Origin: JAVKFF01 sp040226215
GTDB taxonomy: Bacteria; Pseudomonadota; Alphaproteobacteria; DSM-16000; Inquilinaceae
Assembly (NCBI GenBank): GCA_040226215.1
Contig: JAVKFF010000118.1
Span: 1-16,217, forward strand
Length of the DNA stretch: 16,217 nucleotides
Direction of reading: 5' to 3'
The notes beneath the pieces are model-generated. The model saw only the letters and a list, made by a program, of their open reading frames with translations, was not told where the DNA came from and ran no database searches. Of this stretch, positions 14,540-16,217 are shown piece by piece (the stretch's first letter is position 1; each line of letters starts with the position of its first letter). A program made the translations under genes and the position numbers.

Positions 14540-15416
14540 CTGGTACCGCGCGGTCGTCCGCTGGCGCGCCAGAGGGCGGGGCGGGCGGCAGGATGGGCGC
14601 CGCCGGAACGGGTCGCCGCTCGTCCGCTTCGACCGGTTCGTGCATGGCCCGGGTCTGCGCCGCCTGCTGGTGATCGGCTTCGCCGGTCTCGCCAGCGCCA
14701 TCGTCGTGGCCGACGCGGTCTCGCGCTCCGGGGGCCCGACGCTCCGGGACCTCGGCTTCGACGACATGACGCGGGCGCCGACCGCCCGGCCGGAGAGCGG
14801 CGACCAGCTCCGGCCCTACGACCCGCTGCGCCTGCCGACCGCCGCGCCGGAGGACCGGCCGGTGATCCCGCCGAGCCCCGGGGCCCAGGCCGACCGGCTG
14901 TCGATCAGCCGCACCGACCCGGTGGCCGAGCATCCCGCGGCGCTGGTCTTCGGCACCATCAATGCCGGCGACCTGCAGGTGATCGAGCGTTTCCTCGACG
15001 CCAATCCGGACATCGCCCTCCTCACCCTCGACTCGCCGGGCGGGCTGGTGCAGGAAGCGCTCGCCATCGCCGACTGGCTGCGCGGGCGGGAACTGGCGAC
15101 GGCCGTGGGGGCGGACGCCGTTTGTCTCTCGGCCTGTCCGATCATCCTGGCGGCCGGCCACGCCCGCCTGGTCGACGCCGATGCCTGGGTCGGGCTGCAC
15201 CAGGCGGCGCTGCTCGACAACCCGCTCATCCCGCTCGACATCGACCGGGCGACGCAGGACGTGCAGCGCATCAACGCGGCCGTCATGGCCAGGCTCACCG
15301 ACTGGGGCATCGACGCCGCCATCTGGCGCCACGCGCTGTCCACGCCACCGGCGGAAATGTACGTGCTGACGGTGGAGGAGTTGACGGACTCGGCCTACGC
15401 GACGGAGGTCCTGTAG
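14526..15416 (+). CDS. Membrane-anchored ClpP/crotonase-fold serine protease-like protein (COG3904-like)
   Basis: The 296-residue product has an Arg-rich cytoplasmic N-terminus (1-46) and one membrane helix (about 47-65). A Pro-rich linker leads to a ClpP-like domain at about 130-296. Features of that fold are LLTLDSPGGLVQEALAIADWL (SPGG at 170-173, oxyanion region), the nucleophile candidate Ser202 in CLSACP, and His225 in WVGLHQA. This pattern matches predicted periplasmic ClpP-related proteins such as COG3904. The catalytic acid is not assigned. The positive N-terminus predicts a periplasmic catalytic domain. Cys200 and Cys204 flank the serine. The frame is open upstream to 14427, but ATG 14526 overlaps the previous stop by 14 bases, suggesting translational coupling; no clear ribosome binding site is seen. 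Substrate is unknown. Confidence 0.85.
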   Translation: MPRSSWYRAVVRWRARGRGGRQDGRRRNGSPLVRFDRFVHGPGLRRLLVIGFAGLASAIVVADAVSRSGGPTLRDLGFDDMTRAPTARPESGDQLRPYDPLRLPTAAPEDRPVIPPSPGAQADRLSISRTDPVAEHPAALVFGTINAGDLQVIERFLDANPDIALLTLDSPGGLVQEALAIADWLRGRELATAVGADAVCLSACPIILAAGHARLVDADAWVGLHQAALLDNPLIPLDIDRATQDVQRINAAVMARLTDWGIDAAIWRHALSTPPAEMYVLTVEELTDSAYATEVL

Positions 15417-15436
15417 GCGGTGGGAAGACGGTCGGA

Positions 15437-15573
15437 AGATCCCGGCTCTGCGCTGACGCTCCGGCCGGGATGACGGGAGGTGGAGAGGGTGAGGAAGACA
15501 GCTCGACAAAAAATTTAGAACGTCATCCCGGGCGCGATGCGGCGCGAAGTGCCGCTTCGCAGACCCGGGATCT
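15437..15573. repeat. Inverted doublet of intergenic palindromic elements (REP/BIME-like)
   Basis: Two hairpin-forming units face each other. Unit A (15438-15475) pairs ATCCCGG with CCGGGAT. Unit B (15521-15572) pairs ATCCCGGG (15525-15532) with CCCGGGAT (15564-15571) and has an inner hairpin, GCGAAG-tgccg-CTTCGC (15544-15560). The outer ends form a 9-bp inverted repeat, AGATCCCGG and CCGGGATCT (15437-15445, 15565-15573). The inner ends form an 11-bp one, CCGGGATGACG and CGTCATCCCGG (15465-15475, 15521-15531). Such elements are familiar as dispersed repeats in many alphaproteobacterial genomes. Confidence 0.85.
15508..15571 (-). terminator. Possible terminator of the puuD-like gene
   Basis: Read on the minus strand, the unit B hairpin (stem 15525-15532 with 15564-15571) is followed by an AT-rich stretch ending in six T (15513-15508). 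The T run begins about 11 bases after the stem, further than in a canonical intrinsic terminator, so termination activity is uncertain. Confidence 0.35.
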
Positions 15574-15613
15574 CCCGCCCGGCTTCGCCGAAGTCTCGGC
15601 CTGGCTGGTCGAG

Positions 15614-15645
15614 GTCCCGCATCTCCGCTTCGCTGCGTGCGGGAC
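15614..15645. repeat. Third palindromic element
   Basis: GTCCCGCA (15614-15621) and TGCGGGAC (15638-15645) form an 8-bp stem with a 16-base loop. The loop region carries CCGCTTCGC, also found in unit B of the upstream doublet, which suggests a shared repeat family. Confidence 0.75.
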
Positions 15646-15702
15646 GACTCCTATTGAGTTGAGCTCACCCGAGCGCCGGGTCGGCTGCGCCCGTCCTCGG
15701 CC

Positions 15703-16217
15703 TCACGCGGCCGCGTCGGCCAGTCGCTGGGCGGCGCGCATGGCGCAGGCGGCACCGAAGGCTTCGAACAGCTTGGCCGAATCGGCGTTTTCCCAGAACC
15801 GCCACTCCGGATGCCACTGCACGCCGAGCGCGAAGCCGCGGGTCTGGCGGACGGTGACCGCCTCGACCTGGCCATCCGGCGCCACGCCCTCGATCGCAAG
15901 GCGATCGGCCAGCCGGTCGATGCCCTGGTGGTGGATGGAATTCACGGTGATCTCCTCGACGTCGAGCAGTTCGGCCAGCATGCCGTCCGGGGTCAGCCGC
16001 ACGGCGTGGGAGGGGCCGTACTGGATTTCCAGCGCCCGGTCCGGATCGGGGTGGTGGTCGAAGCGCTCCGGCACCTCGGCCAGGTGCTGATGCAGGCTGC
16101 CGCCCAGCACCACGTTCAACTCCTGGAAGCCGCGGCAGATCGCGAACATCGGGATGCCGCGCTCCAGCACGCGGGCCATCAGCGGCAGGGTCGTGGCGTC
16201 GCGCGCGGGGTCGCGCT
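15703..16217 (-). CDS. puuD: Gamma-glutamyl-GABA hydrolase PuuD-like amidotransferase (5' end cut by window edge)
   Basis: PuuD-type enzymes are class I glutamine amidotransferases (peptidase C26) that hydrolyse gamma-glutamyl-gamma-aminobutyrate during putrescine breakdown. The frame is open to the right edge, and the 12 codons before the first in-window ATG (RDPARDATTLPL) match the family, so the true start lies beyond the window. About 170 C-terminal residues are present. The nucleophile elbow is IPMFAICRGFQELNV (catalytic Cys), followed by LGGSLHQHL, then VNSIHHQGIDRLA. The catalytic His-Glu pair is in GVQWHPEWRF. The product ends in a short Ala-rich tail. The neighbours give no pathway context, and a related C26 hydrolase with another gamma-glutamyl substrate cannot be excluded. 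Confidence 0.92.
   Translation of the reverse strand, partial: RDPARDATTLPLMARVLERGIPMFAICRGFQELNVVLGGSLHQHLAEVPERFDHHPDPDRALEIQYGPSHAVRLTPDGMLAELLDVEEITVNSIHHQGIDRLADRLAIEGVAPDGQVEAVTVRQTRGFALGVQWHPEWRFWENADSAKLFEAFGAACAMRAAQRLADAAA

Larger units (their letters stand above)
15417..15702. other. Gene-free intergenic region filled with palindromic repeats
   Basis: This 286-bp stretch between two convergent genes contains no plausible gene. It holds an inverted doublet of CGTCATCCCGG-type palindromes, a further palindrome near 15614-15645, a short AT-rich island (15506-15520), and an 8-bp palindrome TGAGCTCA (15660-15667). Confidence 0.85.

Noticed and set aside
1..16217. CRISPR arrays, tRNA or rRNA genes, insertion sequences and phage genes
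   Set aside because: I saw no regularly spaced repeats, tRNA-like clover-leaf sequence, transposase or phage protein. The tandem repeats found are short and contiguous, unlike CRISPR.

Overview
The window is GC-rich bacterial DNA with tightly packed genes, several ATGA/GTGA start-stop overlaps and frequent GTG starts. The Cpa-style Tad pilus genes, the gentisate dioxygenase/MarR pair and the CGTCATCCCGG...CCGGGATC palindromic repeats together suggest an alphaproteobacterium, possibly Rhodospirillales-like. This placement is an inference from gene content and style; no rRNA or other taxonomic marker is present.

Bases 1-10287, plus strand: one long run of Tad (tight adherence / Flp type IVc pilus) genes, almost certainly one operon. 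The order is cpaB (cut by the left edge), cpaC secretin, a TadZ/CpaE-like protein, cpaF motor ATPase, a TadE-like minor pseudopilin, the CpaA/TadV prepilin peptidase, tadB and tadC platform proteins, the TadD lipoprotein, and a TadG-like protein. Gaps are zero to nine bases and many genes overlap. CpaF powers assembly on the TadB/TadC platform, CpaA processes pilins, and CpaC with CpaB forms the outer-membrane channel. TadD probably supports the secretin, and TadE/TadG act as minor components. No Flp pilin and no CpaD gene is visible here; they may lie upstream or elsewhere.

Bases 10294-13068: two minus-strand genes, exodeoxyribonuclease III (convergent with tadG, only 6 bp apart) and gentisate 1,2-dioxygenase. 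A MarR-family regulator is divergent from the dioxygenase. The 280-bp divergent region holds a readable minus-strand promoter whose -10 box lies in an AT-rich inverted repeat, ATTGTT-N9-AACAAT. This is a good candidate operator.

Bases 13190-15416, plus strand: two overlapping genes. The first encodes a four-helix membrane protein with a long helical domain between helices 3 and 4. The second encodes a membrane-anchored ClpP/crotonase-fold protein with a serine in a C-x-S-x-C motif. A 13-bp tandem repeat covers the possible start sites of the first gene. I recognise no named system here; this pair is the least described part of the window.

Bases 15417-15702 carry no gene but a cluster of palindromic repeats. 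Bases 15703-16217, minus strand: the C-terminal part of a PuuD-like class I glutamine amidotransferase (gamma-glutamyl-GABA hydrolase), cut by the right edge.
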